A stretch of DNA of 64,000 nucleotides, from positions 1 through 64,000 of the forward strand of contig MPDB01000006.1 in assembly GCA_001874155.1 (NCBI GenBank), written 5' to 3'. Source of the DNA: Vibrio sp. MedPE-SWchi (GTDB lineage Bacteria; Pseudomonadota; Gammaproteobacteria; Enterobacterales; Vibrionaceae). A program made the translations under genes and the position numbers. The notes under the pieces are model-generated. The model had not been told where the DNA came from and did not search any database. It worked only from the letters and a program-made list of their open reading frames with translations. This document shows, one piece after another, positions 51,663 to 62,276 of the stretch (position 1 is its first letter; every line of letters starts with the position of its first letter).

Positions 51663-53150
51663 TTATTCTTCGTCGCCGAACCAACAAATGTTACGTGCAG
51701 CCATGATAAGCTCACCTGCGCGTTCTTCTGTTAATCCTTCAATATCTTCTAGCTCATCAGTACCTTGATCAGCTAAGTCTTCAAGTGTTACAACACCTTT
51801 TGCAGCCATCTTAAATGCTAATTCGCGTTCTAGACCTTCTAGAGCCAGCAAATCTTCTGCAGGTTCAACACCATCAAGTGTTTCTTCTTGAGCAAGAGCC
51901 AGAGTAGTCAGTGCGTCTTTCGCACGGCTACGTAACTCTTCAACCATGTCTTCATCTAGGCCATCAACTTCTAACAGTTCATGAACTGGAACGTAAGCAA
52001 TCTCTTCTAGCGTTGAGAAGCCTTCTTCAGTCAGCATCTCGGCAAAATCTTGCTCGATATCAAGGTGCTTCATGAAGCTTTCAACAGCCGCTTGAGACTC
52101 TTCTTGGTGCTTCTTCTGTAGGTCTTCAACTGTCATTACGTTAAGTTCCCAACCCGTTAGTTGAGAAGCAAGGCGAACATTCTGACCATTACGACCGATA
52201 GCTTGTGCTAGGTTGTCTGGTTCTACAGCAATGTCCATTGAATGTGCGTCTTCATCAACGATGATTGATGCCACATCAGCTGGTGCCATTGCGTTAATTG
52301 CAAACTGAGCTGGGTTATCATCCCAAAGAACGATATCAATACGTTCACCGCCAAGTTCGCCAGATACAGCTTGAACACGAGCGCCACGCATACCAACACA
52401 CGCACCAACTGGGTCAATACGACGATCGTTTGTTTTCACAGCAATCTTTGCACGAGAACCTGGATCGCGAGCAGCCGCTTTAAGCTCAATCAGCTCTTCG
52501 CCAATTTCAGGCACTTCGACACGGAAAAGCTCAGCCAACATTTCAGGCTTAGAACGAGTAACGAATAACTGGAAACCGCGCGCATCTGGTTTTACTGCGT
52601 ACAGTAAGCCACGAATACGGTCACCAGGGCGGAAGTTTTCACGAGGAAGTTGATCATCACGAAGAATAACGGCTTCAGCGTTATTACCAAGATCTAAGAT
52701 GATGGTTTCGCGATTCACTTTCTTTACTGCACCCGTAACGAGCTCACCTTCATTGTCGATGAACTGCTCAACGATTTGAGCACGCTCAGCTTCACGTACC
52801 TTCTGTACGATAACTTGCTTCGCTGTTTGAGTCGTAATACGGTCAAAGGTTACTGATTCAATATCATCTTCAACGAAATCACCAACAACCATCGTTTCGT
52901 CTTCAAACTGTGCTGCTTCTAATGAGATCTCTTTCGTTGGGCTTTCTACTTCTTCAACCACTTCCCAGCGACGGAAAGTATCGAACTCGCCCGTTTTACG
53001 ATCGATTTCTACACGAACTTCAATCTCAAGTGCGTGTTTTTTCTTCGTTGATGTAGCAAGCGCAGTTTCAAGCGCTTCAAAGATACGCTCACGAGGTACC
53101 GATTTCTCATTAGAAACCGCCTCAACTACCGCTAAAATTTCTTTACTCAT
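51663..53150 (-). CDS. nusA: Transcription termination/antitermination factor NusA
   Basis: Binds RNA polymerase and RNA to modulate pausing and termination. It has 495 residues: N-terminal polymerase-binding domain, S1 domain ([12 protein letters not shown]), KH1 and KH2 ([26 protein letters not shown]) and two C-terminal acidic repeats with the end [11 protein letters not shown]. It lies between rimP and infB in the canonical operon. Confidence 0.98.
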   Translation of the reverse strand: MSKEILAVVEAVSNEKSVPRERIFEALETALATSTKKKHALEIEVRVEIDRKTGEFDTFRRWEVVEEVESPTKEISLEAAQFEDETMVVGDFVEDDIESVTFDRITTQTAKQVIVQKVREAERAQIVEQFIDNEGELVTGAVKKVNRETIILDLGNNAEAVILRDDQLPRENFRPGDRIRGLLYAVKPDARGFQLFVTRSKPEMLAELFRVEVPEIGEELIELKAAARDPGSRAKIAVKTNDRRIDPVGACVGMRGARVQAVSGELGGERIDIVLWDDNPAQFAINAMAPADVASIIVDEDAHSMDIAVEPDNLAQAIGRNGQNVRLASQLTGWELNVMTVEDLQKKHQEESQAAVESFMKHLDIEQDFAEMLTEEGFSTLEEIAYVPVHELLEVDGLDEDMVEELRSRAKDALTTLALAQEETLDGVEPAEDLLALEGLERELAFKMAAKGVVTLEDLADQGTDELEDIEGLTEERAGELIMAARNICWFGDEE

Positions 53151-53188
53151 TCTATCTAGCCTCTTAAGCTCAAATTTCTCTAGGAGAA

Positions 53189-53644
53189 CTAAAATTTAGG
53201 GATCAGGTTAGCTTTAGAAATATTGCTTAGTGCAAATTCTTCTTGCTTACCTTCAACAACGACTGAAATTGTCTCACCATCGACAGAGTGAATATCACCC
53301 TTCCATTTACGACGGTTATCGACAGCCATTTTCAAAACGATGTTGACCTCGTGACCAATAAACTGTTCGTAGTGTGCTGCTGTGAAAAGTGGTCTTTCTA
53401 GACCAGGAGAAGACACTTCTAGGTTATAAGCCACTGAAATTGGATCTTCTACATCTAAAACAGCACTTACTTGACGACTTACTTCTGAACAATCGTCAAC
53501 GTTAATGCCATTTTCATGATCGATATAGATACGTAGCGTTGAATGCTCGCCTGCACGAATAAATTCTAATCCAACTAACTCATAGCTTAACGCAGATACC
53601 GGAGCATCAAGCATTTCAGTAAGTTGTCTCTCTAAACCAGTCAT
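53189..53644 (-). CDS. rimP: Ribosome maturation factor RimP
   Basis: 30S assembly factor, 151 residues. The first domain contains [18 protein letters not shown], followed by [21 protein letters not shown] and [10 protein letters not shown], all family hallmarks. GGAG precedes ATG 53644. First protein gene of the operon, after the two tRNA genes and a terminator. Confidence 0.97.
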   Translation of the reverse strand: MTGLERQLTEMLDAPVSALSYELVGLEFIRAGEHSTLRIYIDHENGINVDDCSEVSRQVSAVLDVEDPISVAYNLEVSSPGLERPLFTAAHYEQFIGHEVNIVLKMAVDNRRKWKGDIHSVDGETISVVVEGKQEEFALSNISKANLIPKF

Positions 53645-53731
53645 TTAAACCACTCCAGAAACAAAAAAAGGGCATAGAGCCCAATTTAAATCCCAAGCAA
53701 CTATCTAACCAAAATACAAAAGCTAGATAAC

Positions 53732-53758
53732 AAAAAACCCCGATAGTCGGGGTTTTTT
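53732..53758. terminator. Terminator between tRNA-fMet and rimP
   Basis: CCCCGA (53738-53743) and TCGGGG (53747-53752) around TAG with A/T tracts on both sides. It lies after the tRNA genes in the minus direction, so some transcription must read through, or a promoter follows, for rimP-nusA. A terminator in this place is known in E. coli metY-rimP. Confidence 0.85.
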
Positions 53759-53852
53759 ATTGCTGGACCCTTGATTCGTTAAATACATAAAGTATCTAAC
53801 TCACAGTAACGAATCACTGCGCAAACTTGTCCACGAATCCTTAAAAAGGATT

Positions 53853-53929
<77 letters not shown>

Positions 53930-53983
53930 TCCGACTTGCTGTGCATTATACGCTCAACAAGGTGATTTACAAGTTTGTAAATA

Positions 53984-54068
53984 TGGTGCCGAGAGAGGGA
54001 TTTGAACCCTCACACCCTAAGGCACTAGCACCTCATGCTAGCGTGTCTACCAATTTCACCATCTCGGC
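53984..54068 (-). tRNA. leuU: tRNA-Leu (GAG)
   Basis: An 85-base class II tRNA with a variable arm and encoded CCA, on the minus strand. Acceptor GCCGAGA pairs with TCTCGGC; the anticodon loop ATGAGGT gives GAG, reading CUU and CUC. It precedes tRNA-fMet, as leuU-metY after secG in E. coli. Confidence 0.96.
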
Positions 54069-54088
54069 AGCTAAATCATTGAATTAGC

Positions 54089-54424
54089 TTATTGAGGAAT
54101 CTCATCGCCAGTTTCGGCAGGGATTTCACTCACTACATCTTCAGCTTGCTGGATTACTTGACCTTGAGTTGGGTCAATCCATTGTGACTCAGTCTTATTC
54201 GTAGACATATTGCCAAGCACTAAGCTAAGGATGAAAAATACTGTTGCAAAAATTGCAGTCATTCGGGTTAGGAAATTTCCTGAGCCACCAGCACCAAACA
54301 CAGTGTTTGAAGCGCCAGCACCGAATGAGGCTCCCATATCTGCGCCTTTACCTTGCTGAATCAACACAAGGCCAATTACACCGAGCGCTGCCAACAGGTA
54401 AGTCACAAGTAGAACTGAAAACAT
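54089..54424 (-). CDS. secG: Protein translocase subunit SecG
   Basis: Small inner-membrane subunit of the SecYEG export channel. 111 residues with two membrane helices (about 4-25 and 53-72) and the conserved [24 protein letters not shown] loop between them. The frame opens with GTG 54433, but ATG 54424 has AGGTGG five bases upstream and is chosen. Upstream lies a 250-base gap after glmM with no gene; the tRNA-Leu follows. Confidence 0.94.
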   Translation of the reverse strand: MFSVLLVTYLLAALGVIGLVLIQQGKGADMGASFGAGASNTVFGAGGSGNFLTRMTAIFATVFFILSLVLGNMSTNKTESQWIDPTQGQVIQQAEDVVSEIPAETGDEIPQ

Positions 54425-54680
54425 GATGTCCACCTATGTTTCAAATTGTTGAGCCAGCGCCGTTTAAAATCAGTGATTAAACACGTTTTCTAAAACAAGG
54501 CTAGCGACCTCCTAACTGAAGGCCGAGCAATACTAGCGAAAGCCGAGTACGCTGACAAGAAGATTTTTTGAAAAACTCACTCATTGAGTATCGAACGGTC
54601 AAAAAAAGGGCAAAAGCCTCATTAACTGATCACTTGGCACTGAAAAAAGAGGGCCTCTTTACTTCAATGCCATAACAATA

Positions 54681-56021
54681 CTAACAATTTGCTTTTACTG
54701 CCTCTGCTATTTTCAATGCAGAACTTTGCACAAGATCGGCATCTTCGCCCTCTACCATAACTCGTAATAGAGGCTCTGTCCCAGACTTACGCAGAAGTAC
54801 ACGCCCTTTCTCACCGAGTACGGCTTCTACTTCTTTTACTGAGTCTTTCACTGCCTGAGCGTCTAACGGATTAGAGTCTCCACTGAAACGAACATTTTCT
54901 AGCACTTGTGGATACAAACTCATCCCTTGAGACAATTCATTCAGAGACATTTCACTGCCTACTATAGAGGCAATAACCTGAAGTGCTGCAACGATAGCGT
55001 CGCCGGTCGTCACTTTATCTAATAAGATGACATGGCCTGAATTCTCAGCACCTATTTTCCAATCGCGCTCAAGAAGTTTTTCCATCACGTAACGGTCGCC
55101 AACTGCAGCCCTTACAAATGGGATACCCAGCTGCTTTAACCCATTTTCCATACCTAGGTTTGTCATTAGCGTACCAACAACACCACCCTTCAGCTCACCT
55201 CGACGTAAGGCATCGCGAGCAATTATGTAGGCAATTTGGTCACCATCCACTTTGTTACCAAGCTCATCAACCATAATGATGCGGTCGCCGTCACCATCGA
55301 ACGCAACACCTAGATGGGCTTTTTCCTCAACAACACGCTGTTGTAGTGCACGTACATCTGTAGCGCCCACTTCATGGTTTATATTGGTTCCGTTCGGCTC
55401 AACACCGATAGTCACGATCTCTGCACCAAGCTCTGTAAACACACTAGGGGCAATATGATAGGTCGCACCATGCGCACAATCGATAACCACTTTTAGCCCA
55501 GCGAGACTAAGCTCAGATGGGAATGTGCTTTTACAGAATTCAATGTAACGCCCTGCTGCATCGTTTAGACGAACTGCCTTACCTAAATTGGATGATTCAA
55601 CGCATTCAATCTCTTTGTCCATTTCGGCTTCAATTGCGAGTTCAATATCATCAGGTAGTTTTGTCCCTTCTGATGAGAAAAACTTGATGCCATTGTCGTA
55701 ATATGGGTTGTGAGACGCAGAGATAACGATGCCAGCTTCAGCGCGAAATGTTTGTGTTAAATAAGCAACAGCCGGTGTAGGCATTGGGCCCGTAAATGTC
55801 GCTTGTAAGCCTGCGGCAGCCAAACCCGCCTCGAGAGCCGACTCAAGCATGTAGCCAGAGATACGAGTATCTTTACCTATAATCACCTTCTTAGTGCCTT
55901 GTTTTGCAAGAACTCGACCAGCCGCCCAGCCAAGCTTTAACACGAAGTCAGGAGTAATTGGGTATTGTCCTACTTTTCCTCGTACACCGTCGGTGCCGAA
56001 GTAACGTCTTTTATCTGACAT
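54681..56021 (-). CDS. glmM: Phosphoglucosamine mutase
   Basis: Isomerises glucosamine-6-phosphate to glucosamine-1-phosphate for peptidoglycan and LPS precursors. It has 446 residues. The phosphoserine is S103 in [13 protein letters not shown]; Mg2+ ligands are in AFDGDGDRI, and [20 protein letters not shown] binds phosphate. AAGGA precedes ATG 56021. Operon ftsH-folP-glmM. Confidence 0.97.
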   Translation of the reverse strand: MSDKRRYFGTDGVRGKVGQYPITPDFVLKLGWAAGRVLAKQGTKKVIIGKDTRISGYMLESALEAGLAAAGLQATFTGPMPTPAVAYLTQTFRAEAGIVISASHNPYYDNGIKFFSSEGTKLPDDIELAIEAEMDKEIECVESSNLGKAVRLNDAAGRYIEFCKSTFPSELSLAGLKVVIDCAHGATYHIAPSVFTELGAEIVTIGVEPNGTNINHEVGATDVRALQQRVVEEKAHLGVAFDGDGDRIIMVDELGNKVDGDQIAYIIARDALRRGELKGGVVGTLMTNLGMENGLKQLGIPFVRAAVGDRYVMEKLLERDWKIGAENSGHVILLDKVTTGDAIVAALQVIASIVGSEMSLNELSQGMSLYPQVLENVRFSGDSNPLDAQAVKDSVKEVEAVLGEKGRVLLRKSGTEPLLRVMVEGEDADLVQSSALKIAEAVKANC

Positions 56022-56050
56022 TTTTTGTTCCTTAAATAATTATTTGGGCA

Positions 56051-56881
56051 CTATACGTTTTGGTTCATCATGCTGATGATCTTCATTGCTTCCAATGTCT
56101 CATCCACATCATGAACACGCAGTATTTGAGCACCTTTTAAAGCAGCAATCGTTGCACAGGTTACACTTGCGATAGTGCAATCAGAAGGCTCTTTATCTAA
56201 AAGCCTAAATATCATCGATTTACGAGACATCCCCGCAAGAATAGGCATGCCAAGTTGATGGAATTGTTCTAAATGTGCGAGTAAGTGATAATTGTGTTCT
56301 AACGTTTTACCGAAACCAAAGCCAGGATCTAGGATAAGCTGAGATTCGCTAATCCCGACCGCTTTACAAGCATCAACACGTTCGGTCAGAAATGCGCTAA
56401 TGTCATCGAATATATCTTGATAGGAGGGGGCTGTCTGCATCGTTCGAGGCTGACCTTGCATATGCATTAAACAGACTGGCACTTGAGCCTTAGCTGCGAC
56501 TTCAAGCGCTCCCGGTTCCTGCAAGGCTCTCACGTCATTGATGATATCAGCGCCAGCAGCGATGGCTTTTTCCATCACGACTGCTTTGCTAGTATCGATT
56601 GAAATCCAAACATCGTGCTCTTTTCGAATCGCTTCAATGATAGGGATGACTCGGCTTAGCTCTTCATCTAAAGATACATTAGGGGCTCCCGGTCTCGTAG
56701 ACTCCCCGCCAATATCAATGATACTCACTCCAACTTCAATCATTTTCTCCGCTTGCGCTAAAGCTCGCTCTAATGTCGAAAACTGACCTCCGTCAGAAAA
56801 TGAATCTGGGGTGACATTGAGAATGCCCATGACATGAGTGGTTGAAAGATCTAACTGTTTATTATTTGCTGTAATTTTCAT
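56051..56881 (-). CDS. folP: Dihydropteroate synthase
   Basis: Condenses p-aminobenzoate with hydroxymethyl-dihydropterin pyrophosphate; the target of sulfonamides. It has 276 residues: MGILNVTPDSFSDGG, IDIGGESTRPGA, DPGFGFGKT and GMSRKSM are signatures. The frame extends five codons upstream to a TTG, but ATG 56881 (MKITANNKQLDL) aligns with the family, though its ribosome binding site is weak. A terminator-like hairpin precedes it. Confidence 0.95.
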   Translation of the reverse strand: MKITANNKQLDLSTTHVMGILNVTPDSFSDGGQFSTLERALAQAEKMIEVGVSIIDIGGESTRPGAPNVSLDEELSRVIPIIEAIRKEHDVWISIDTSKAVVMEKAIAAGADIINDVRALQEPGALEVAAKAQVPVCLMHMQGQPRTMQTAPSYQDIFDDISAFLTERVDACKAVGISESQLILDPGFGFGKTLEHNYHLLAHLEQFHQLGMPILAGMSRKSMIFRLLDKEPSDCTIASVTCATIAALKGAQILRVHDVDETLEAMKIISMMNQNV

Positions 56882-56895
56882 AAGACTAAAACACA

Positions 56896-56921
56896 AAAAC
56901 CCCGAGAGATCTCGGGGTTTT
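56896..56921 (-). terminator. Terminator-like hairpin between ftsH and folP
   Basis: AAAACCCCGAG (56896-56906) and CTCGGGGTTTT (56911-56921), loop AGAT, with TTTTTGTGTTTT following on the minus strand. It would end or attenuate ftsH mRNA before folP, giving lower folP-glmM expression than ftsH. Confidence 0.75.
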
Positions 56922-56936
56922 AATTATCGATTATAG

Positions 56937-58898
56937 TTACTCGGCGTCTTTCTTATCTGCATTTTCTACAGATGACTCTTCGGTCTTTTCACTTTCAACA
57001 GAGTCAGCTTTCGCTTTCTCGTCTTCAGGTTTTTCCGACTCAGTCTTGCTGTCAGCTTGAGGTGCATCGTTATTATCACCCCAGCCGGCAGGCTCGCGAA
57101 TATCATCTTTACGTTCCATCAAGTCGTCAATTTGGCCTGCATCAATCGTTTCGTACTTAACAAGTGCGTCTTTCATTGAGTGCATGATATCCATATTGTC
57201 TTCTAGAATCTGCTTCGCTCGGGCGTAGTTACGATCAATAATCACGCGAACCTCATCATCGATAAGCTTAGCGGTATCATTTGATACATGCTTCGTTTGT
57301 GTAACCGAGCGACCTAGGAATACTTCACCTTCGTCTTCTGCATAAAGAAGAGGACCCAATTTTTCAGAGAAGCCCCACTGCGTCACCATCTTACGGGCAA
57401 TGTCGGTTGCTCGTTCGATATCGTTTGAAGCACCAGTGGAAACCTTGTCTTGACCATAGATAAGCTCTTCAGCTAGACGACCACCATATAAGCTAGAGAT
57501 CATTGACTCTAAGTGTTGGCGATTCATGCTGACACGATCTTGCTCTGGCAAGTACATGGTCACACCCAGTGCGCGTCCACGAGGGATGATAGAAACTTTG
57601 TACACGGGATCATGTTCAGGAACTAAACGACCAACAATCGCGTGTCCTGCTTCATGGTATGCCGTTGACTCTTTAGTGTCTTCAGAAAGGACCATAGAAC
57701 GACGCTCAGCACCCATCATGATCTTATCTTTAGCCAGTTCAAACTCAACCATAGAGACGTTGCGCTTGTTGCTACGAGCAGCAAATAGGGCCGCTTCGTT
57801 CACAAGGTTAGCAAGGTCAGCGCCCGAGAAGCCAGGGGTACCACGAGCAATCAGTGATGGTTCAACATCGCCTGCTAATGGAACCTTACGCATGTGAACT
57901 TTCAAGATTTGTTCACGACCACGAACGTCTGGAAGACCAACCACAACTTGACGGTCAAAACGACCAGGACGAAGCAGTGCAGGGTCAAGTACGTCAGGAC
58001 GGTTCGTCGCAGCGATAACGATAATACCTTCGTTACCTTCAAAACCATCCATTTCAACCAGCATTTGGTTCAATGTTTGTTCACGTTCATCGTGACCACC
58101 ACCGACACCAGCGCCACGTTGACGACCTACAGCATCGATTTCATCGATAAAGATTATACAAGGCGCGGCTTTCTTCGCTTGTTCGAACATGTCACGAACA
58201 CGAGATGCACCAACACCAACAAACATTTCAACGAAGTCAGAACCTGAAATAGTAAAGAACGGAACTTTTGCTTCACCAGCAATGGCTTTCGCTAAAAGCG
58301 TTTTACCCGTACCAGGAGGACCAACCAAAAGAACACCCGTTGGAATTTTACCGCCCAACTTTTGGAATCGGCTTGGATCACGTAAGTAATCAACCAGCTC
58401 TTTCACATCTTCTTTTGCTTCGTCACAGCCAGCTACATCGCCGAATGTTGTTTTGATTTGTTCTTCGCTCATCATACGAGCTTTACTCTTACCAAACGAC
58501 ATAGCACCTTTGCCACCGCCGCCTTGCATTTGACGCATGAAGAAAATCCACACACCAATAAGTAAAATCATAGGGAACCAAGAAATAAAGATAGTTCCAA
58601 GAAGGCTTTGTTCTTCTGGAGGCGTACCTTGAACTTTCACGTTTTGGTTAATGAGGTCATCAAGAAGCTTTTGATCATAAACCGGCATGTATGTGACGAA
58701 ACGAGAGCCACCTCCACGACGAACAAAGGCAATTTCTTGACCTTTAAATGTTGCTTCTTGAATCTGGCCTTGGCCAACTTCCTGTACAAATGTGGTGTAA
58801 TCCACTGATCTGCTGTTGTTTTCACCAGGGCCGAAGCTTTGGAAAACAGACATCAATACGACAGCGATAACAAGCCACAGAATTAAATTTTTTGCCAT
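56937..58898 (-). CDS. ftsH: ATP-dependent zinc metalloprotease FtsH
   Basis: Membrane-anchored AAA+ protease that degrades misfolded membrane proteins and regulators. It has 653 residues: two membrane segments (about 4-22 and 95-115), Walker A GPPGTGKT, second region of homology, and zinc motif HEAGH. Start ATG 58898 is used because the frame extension to a TTG lacks support and the protein then begins [10 protein letters not shown] as in E. coli. The C-terminal tail is long and charged. Confidence 0.97.
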   Translation of the reverse strand: MAKNLILWLVIAVVLMSVFQSFGPGENNSRSVDYTTFVQEVGQGQIQEATFKGQEIAFVRRGGGSRFVTYMPVYDQKLLDDLINQNVKVQGTPPEEQSLLGTIFISWFPMILLIGVWIFFMRQMQGGGGKGAMSFGKSKARMMSEEQIKTTFGDVAGCDEAKEDVKELVDYLRDPSRFQKLGGKIPTGVLLVGPPGTGKTLLAKAIAGEAKVPFFTISGSDFVEMFVGVGASRVRDMFEQAKKAAPCIIFIDEIDAVGRQRGAGVGGGHDEREQTLNQMLVEMDGFEGNEGIIVIAATNRPDVLDPALLRPGRFDRQVVVGLPDVRGREQILKVHMRKVPLAGDVEPSLIARGTPGFSGADLANLVNEAALFAARSNKRNVSMVEFELAKDKIMMGAERRSMVLSEDTKESTAYHEAGHAIVGRLVPEHDPVYKVSIIPRGRALGVTMYLPEQDRVSMNRQHLESMISSLYGGRLAEELIYGQDKVSTGASNDIERATDIARKMVTQWGFSEKLGPLLYAEDEGEVFLGRSVTQTKHVSNDTAKLIDDEVRVIIDRNYARAKQILEDNMDIMHSMKDALVKYETIDAGQIDDLMERKDDIREPAGWGDNNDAPQADSKTESEKPEDEKAKADSVESEKTEESSVENADKKDAE

Positions 58899-59006
58899 GT
58901 CACTCAAGGTGTAAGCCTCTCGATAACTAATTGTAATTAAAGGTAGGGTACTACAGTTTGAAACCTGTAGCTATAGTGTTAACTTTAGCCTTTCGTCGCT
59001 AAATAG

Positions 59007-59636
59007 TTAACCTTTGTAACCAGTGGCTACGATAAACACTTCTCGGGAACGAGCCCTTGAAGAATCAGGTTTTCTAACCTTAACGCTTTTAAACATCTCG
59101 CGGACATCTTTAACGTATTGATCAAACCCTTCGCCTTGGAAGACTTTAACAACAAAGCTACCATTTGTGGCTAGAACTTGTCGACACATATCCAACGCTA
59201 ATTCCACTAAATACATAGCTCTAGGTTGATCGACTGAATTGTTACCAGCGATATTCGGTGCCATATCTGACATCACAACATCCACCATGTTTGGTTGAAT
59301 TCGTTCCAACAGCGCCTCAAGAACGGCGTCTTCACGAAAGTCACCTTGTAGAAAGCTTACGCCAGCAATTGGATCCATAGGCAGTAGATCACACGCGATG
59401 ATTTGCCCATTGTCACCTACTATCTTAGCAGCATATTGAGACCACCCTCCTGGAGCAGCACCCAAATCAACTACCGTCATACCAGGTGAGAACAAATTGT
59501 CTTTATTATGGATCTCTTCCATTTTAAAGTAAGCACGTGAGCGGTAGCCTTTTTTTCTAGCTTCATTCGCATACTTATCGTCGAAGTGTTCCTTCAACCA
59601 ACGACCAGAGCTGGCCGAATGTTTTTGTTTACTCAT
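59007..59636 (-). CDS. rlmE: 23S rRNA (uridine 2552-2'-O) methyltransferase
   Basis: Heat-shock methyltransferase RlmE (FtsJ/RrmJ) of 209 residues. The SAM motif [14 protein letters not shown] is central, with SDMAPN and VKVFQG further on carrying catalytic aspartate and lysine. Upstream of ftsH in the same direction, as in E. coli. Divergent from yhbY. Confidence 0.97.
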   Translation of the reverse strand: MSKQKHSASSGRWLKEHFDDKYANEARKKGYRSRAYFKMEEIHNKDNLFSPGMTVVDLGAAPGGWSQYAAKIVGDNGQIIACDLLPMDPIAGVSFLQGDFREDAVLEALLERIQPNMVDVVMSDMAPNIAGNNSVDQPRAMYLVELALDMCRQVLATNGSFVVKVFQGEGFDQYVKDVREMFKSVKVRKPDSSRARSREVFIVATGYKG

Positions 59637-59764
59637 TAGATACCTAATTTAATGGGCAAAAACCCAATTGCTATATACATAAGACTAATAAATTATAGTC
59701 TTCAGCATTAGATGGCGTTAAAATGCCTGTTTTCAACCCTAATAGAAAATAAATTGGCCGCGAA

Positions 59765-60061
59765 ATGAACCTAAGCACCAAACAAAAGCAGCATCTAAAA
59801 GGCCTAGCGCACAGTTTAAAACCTGTTGTGCTGATGGGCGCGAATGGACTCACCGAGGCTGTGCTAGCTGAGATCGAAATAGCACTCGATCACCATGAGC
59901 TTGTTAAAATCAAGATCGCTTCTGAAGATCGTGATACTAAACAACTGATTATCGAAGCAATCATTCGTGAGACGAAAGCAGAAAAAGTACAAACCATTGG
60001 TAAAGTATTGGTACTGTTTCGTCAATCAGAACAGCGTAAAATCGAAATCCCACGTAAGTAA
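59765..60061 (+). CDS. yhbY: CRS1/YhbY-domain RNA-binding protein
   Basis: A 98-residue CRS1-YhbY RNA-binding protein associated with 50S ribosome assembly. The GLTEAVLAEIEIALDHHELVKIKI segment is diagnostic, and the C-terminus has VLFRQSEQRKIEIP. It is divergent from rlmE and convergent with greA, with a bidirectional terminator between. Confidence 0.93.
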   Translation: MNLSTKQKQHLKGLAHSLKPVVLMGANGLTEAVLAEIEIALDHHELVKIKIASEDRDTKQLIIEAIIRETKAEKVQTIGKVLVLFRQSEQRKIEIPRK

Positions 60062-60086
60062 TCTCAAATTAGATTCCTACAGTGAG

Positions 60087-60114
60087 AAAAAAGGTCGCAA
60101 TTTGCGACCTTTTT
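60087..60114. terminator. Terminator between yhbY and greA
   Basis: AAAAAGGTCGCAA (60088-60100) and TTGCGACCTTTTT (60102-60114) with one-base centre; A/T tracts on both sides. It is a strong bidirectional terminator for the two convergent genes. Confidence 0.9.
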
Positions 60115-60144
60115 CATATCTTTAATAAATAGTCTAACAACAAG

Positions 60145-60618
60145 TTAGATATATTCTACTTTATCGATTTCAAAATCTTTTTCGCCACCCGGTGTAGAAA
60201 TCATTACTTCATCACCTTCCAGCTTGCCTATCAAACCACGGGCAATTGGAGATTTCACTGAAATTCGGCCAGACTTAATATCCGCTTCATCTTCAGAAAC
60301 GATCTGATACTTCACTTCTTCATCCGTATCGACATCAATAAGCGTCACAGTGGTACCGAAAATAATCTTTCCAGTATTTTCCATTTGCGTTACATCGATG
60401 ATTTGAGCGACAGAGAGCTTGTATTCGATATCACGAATTTGCGCTTCACAGATGCCTTGCTCTTCACGAGCGGCATGGTATTCAGCATTTTCTTTAAGAT
60501 CGCCTAATTCGCGAGCTTCGCCAATTGCAGCTGAAATAATTGGACGTTGCTTTAATAGTTTATCAAGTTCATCACGTAGCTTTTGCTCGCCACGAACTGT
60601 CATTGGAACCTTTTCCAT
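60145..60618 (-). CDS. greA: Transcription elongation factor GreA
   Basis: Rescues backtracked RNA polymerase by stimulating transcript cleavage. It has 157 residues: N-terminal coiled coil with the acidic tip D40 and E43 in DLKENAEYH, and the C-terminal FKBP-like domain. AGAGGTA precedes ATG 60618. The leader contains two hairpins, described separately. Confidence 0.98.
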   Translation of the reverse strand: MEKVPMTVRGEQKLRDELDKLLKQRPIISAAIGEARELGDLKENAEYHAAREEQGICEAQIRDIEYKLSVAQIIDVTQMENTGKIIFGTTVTLIDVDTDEEVKYQIVSEDEADIKSGRISVKSPIARGLIGKLEGDEVMISTPGGEKDFEIDKVEYI

Positions 60619-60632
60619 TATATACCTCTATG

Positions 60633-60648
60633 CCAAAGTCTACTTTGG
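60633..60648 (-). other. Hairpin immediately upstream of the greA ribosome binding site
   Basis: CCAAAGT (60633-60639) and ACTTTGG (60642-60648) form a stem, within the leader just before the AGAGGTA site. It might influence translation. Inference. Confidence 0.45.
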
Positions 60649-60650
60649 AC

Positions 60651-60684
60651 AAAACAAAACCACCCGATCCAGATGATCAGGTGG
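60651..60684 (-). terminator. Intrinsic terminator in the greA leader (GraL-like)
   Basis: CCACC-C-GATC (60660-60669) pairs with GATC-A-GGTGG (60675-60684), one mismatch, loop CAGAT; on the minus strand TTTTGTTTTG follows. It lies 40 bases before the start codon, so most leader transcripts could end here. In E. coli, the greA leader terminator gives the GraL small RNAs. Confidence 0.65.
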
Positions 60685-60696
60685 CTTATTTGTACG

Positions 60697-60723
60697 TCGA
60701 TTTATCTTAGTTTACCAAAGTTC
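60697..60723 (-). promoter_or_regulatory. Candidate sigma-E-type promoter for greA
   Basis: On the minus strand GAACTT (60718-60723) and, 17 bases on, TCGA (60697-60700) resemble a sigma-E promoter (GGAACTT-N15/16-TCNNA). E. coli greA has a sigma-E promoter. Alternative sigma-70 -10 elements TAAACT or TAAGAT overlap it. Confidence 0.35.
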
Positions 60724-61148
60724 GCGGCGAAATCATCAAAATTTACCTGCAACAAATCTCAAATTAGAAATAATCACGTGCTATTGACGCTGCGCACTGC
60801 CCATCTTTAGCTCTCTACTTTATTAAAGATAACCCGTTTCTAACGAAACCCGTCGCTCAATTGGAGCCTTTAAAACTTCACCGAAAGAGAGTGCGAACAA
60901 TTCGAACATCGCTCTCTTGCTCTTCAGTCTTCCCTCTCACCTAGCCCTTTCTACTAGCTTATAAACGCACATTTAAAAGGAATATCCCCTCTAAAAATCA
61001 ATCATCGAGTCAATTAATGGCAATTATGACACTAATCTTACATATGAAACTTGATTAATCAATGCATTAGATTAACGCTAACTAGCGTGAGGACTGAATT
61101 CCTTTCAAAAACAATACGGATTTATGGATAGTAAAATAGGGTATGACT
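60724..61148. other. Intergenic region before the porin gene
   Basis: No gene supported. It contains a 12-base palindrome TTGATTAATCAA at 61051-61062, 87 bases before the porin start. The remainder is AT-rich promoter sequence for greA (minus) and ompU (plus). Confidence 0.5.
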
Positions 61149-62150
61149 ATGAAAAAGACTCTAATTGCTCTAGCGGTGGTAGCTGCAGCAGTATCAACAG
61201 GCGCAAGCGCAGCGAACGTATACAGTGAAGATGGTACAGAACTCAATGTAGGCGGGCGCGCAGAATTTCGTGGTGACTTCATTGGTAAATCAGAAGACGG
61301 GCGTATTAAGGAAGTAGAAGGTACTATGAAAAATAGTAGCCGTTTTCGCTTAAATGTTGGAGGTTCAACACAAATCTCTGACACATTGAGCGGCTTTGGA
61401 TTCTATGAAGGCGAGCAAGGTGTCAAATCTTCAAGTGGTAATGAAGCAAATGATAACTTCAAGCAACGTTACATGTACGCAGGTCTTCAGGGTAATTTTG
61501 GCGCCGTTTCTTTTGGCCGCCAAGATACAGCGGCTGTTCAAATTTCACAAATGTCGGATGTCACCACCTTTACTGGGGCGCAAAAAGAATTCATTAACGC
61601 TGGTAATGAACAGATCAATAACACCATCGCTTACGCAGGTGACTTCGATGACTTTAGTCTAAAAGCGAGTTACATCGCAGGTGAAGAGAAAGATACTGAT
61701 GGTTACGGCATCTCAGGTATTTATACCTTACCAATGGGGTTAGGGTTTGGTCTTGGCCTCTCTGGAGGAGATAACGGTGCAGGTAACGGGTCTGGTGATG
61801 CCGTCATTGCTGGTATTAACTATTCGTTAGATACCTTGTACGTCGCAGGTACTTATACCATGGGTGATCTGGATGACAAGGCCAACACTGAATTTGAAGG
61901 GGTCGAGTTAGCTGCGGTCTACGGATTTGGCAATGGGTTTGCTATCAAAGGCGCATACCAAAAAACAGATACCAAAGATAATGGCGTTACCACAGAACAG
62001 TCAGACTTCTTTGAGCTGACTGGTGACTATGCATTTAATAAGAACATCAATGCCTACCTTGCTTACTTGGTTAACAATCTCAAAGAAAGTTCAGTGGGTG
62101 CCAATGACGCAGAAGACACATTACGCTTCGGTTTAAAATATTCGTTCTAA
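61149..62150 (+). CDS. ompU: OmpU-type outer-membrane porin
   Basis: A 333-residue trimeric general porin. Signal peptide about residues 1-21 (KKTLIALAVVAAAVSTGASA); the mature part begins ANVYSEDGTELNVGGRAEFRGDF and ends with RFGLKYSF, the outer-membrane C-terminal strand with terminal phenylalanine. ATG 61149 has GGG seven bases upstream; ATG 61143 lies too close. Position next to dacB and greA matches V. cholerae ompU (VC0633, from memory). ToxR control is known there, but I cannot prove sites here. The gene lacks the N-terminal sequence I recall for V. cholerae OmpU, so it is a divergent copy. Confidence 0.9.
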   Translation: MKKTLIALAVVAAAVSTGASAANVYSEDGTELNVGGRAEFRGDFIGKSEDGRIKEVEGTMKNSSRFRLNVGGSTQISDTLSGFGFYEGEQGVKSSSGNEANDNFKQRYMYAGLQGNFGAVSFGRQDTAAVQISQMSDVTTFTGAQKEFINAGNEQINNTIAYAGDFDDFSLKASYIAGEEKDTDGYGISGIYTLPMGLGFGLGLSGGDNGAGNGSGDAVIAGINYSLDTLYVAGTYTMGDLDDKANTEFEGVELAAVYGFGNGFAIKGAYQKTDTKDNGVTTEQSDFFELTGDYAFNKNINAYLAYLVNNLKESSVGANDAEDTLRFGLKYSF

Positions 62151-62165
62151 ATTCATTTAGTGAAA

Positions 62166-62197
62166 TCAAAGGTCTGACAAATGTCGGACCTTTTTCA
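62166..62197 (+). terminator. ompU terminator
   Basis: AAAGGTCTGAC (62168-62178) pairs with GTCGGACCTTT (62183-62193), one G-T pair, loop AAAT, then T-run. Confidence 0.85.
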
Positions 62198-62276
62198 TAT
62201 CCACACGATATACCCTTTGCCATATCTAGATCGCTCTTTATACTCAATCCATACACTCTTTTAGGATTCGACATAG

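Noticed and set aside
56882..56896. TTG start for folP at 56896
   Set aside because: ATG 56881 aligns with the family and the upstream segment overlaps the terminator hairpin.
58899..58907. TTG start for ftsH at 58907
   Set aside because: ATG 58898 gives the conserved [11 protein letters not shown]-terminus.
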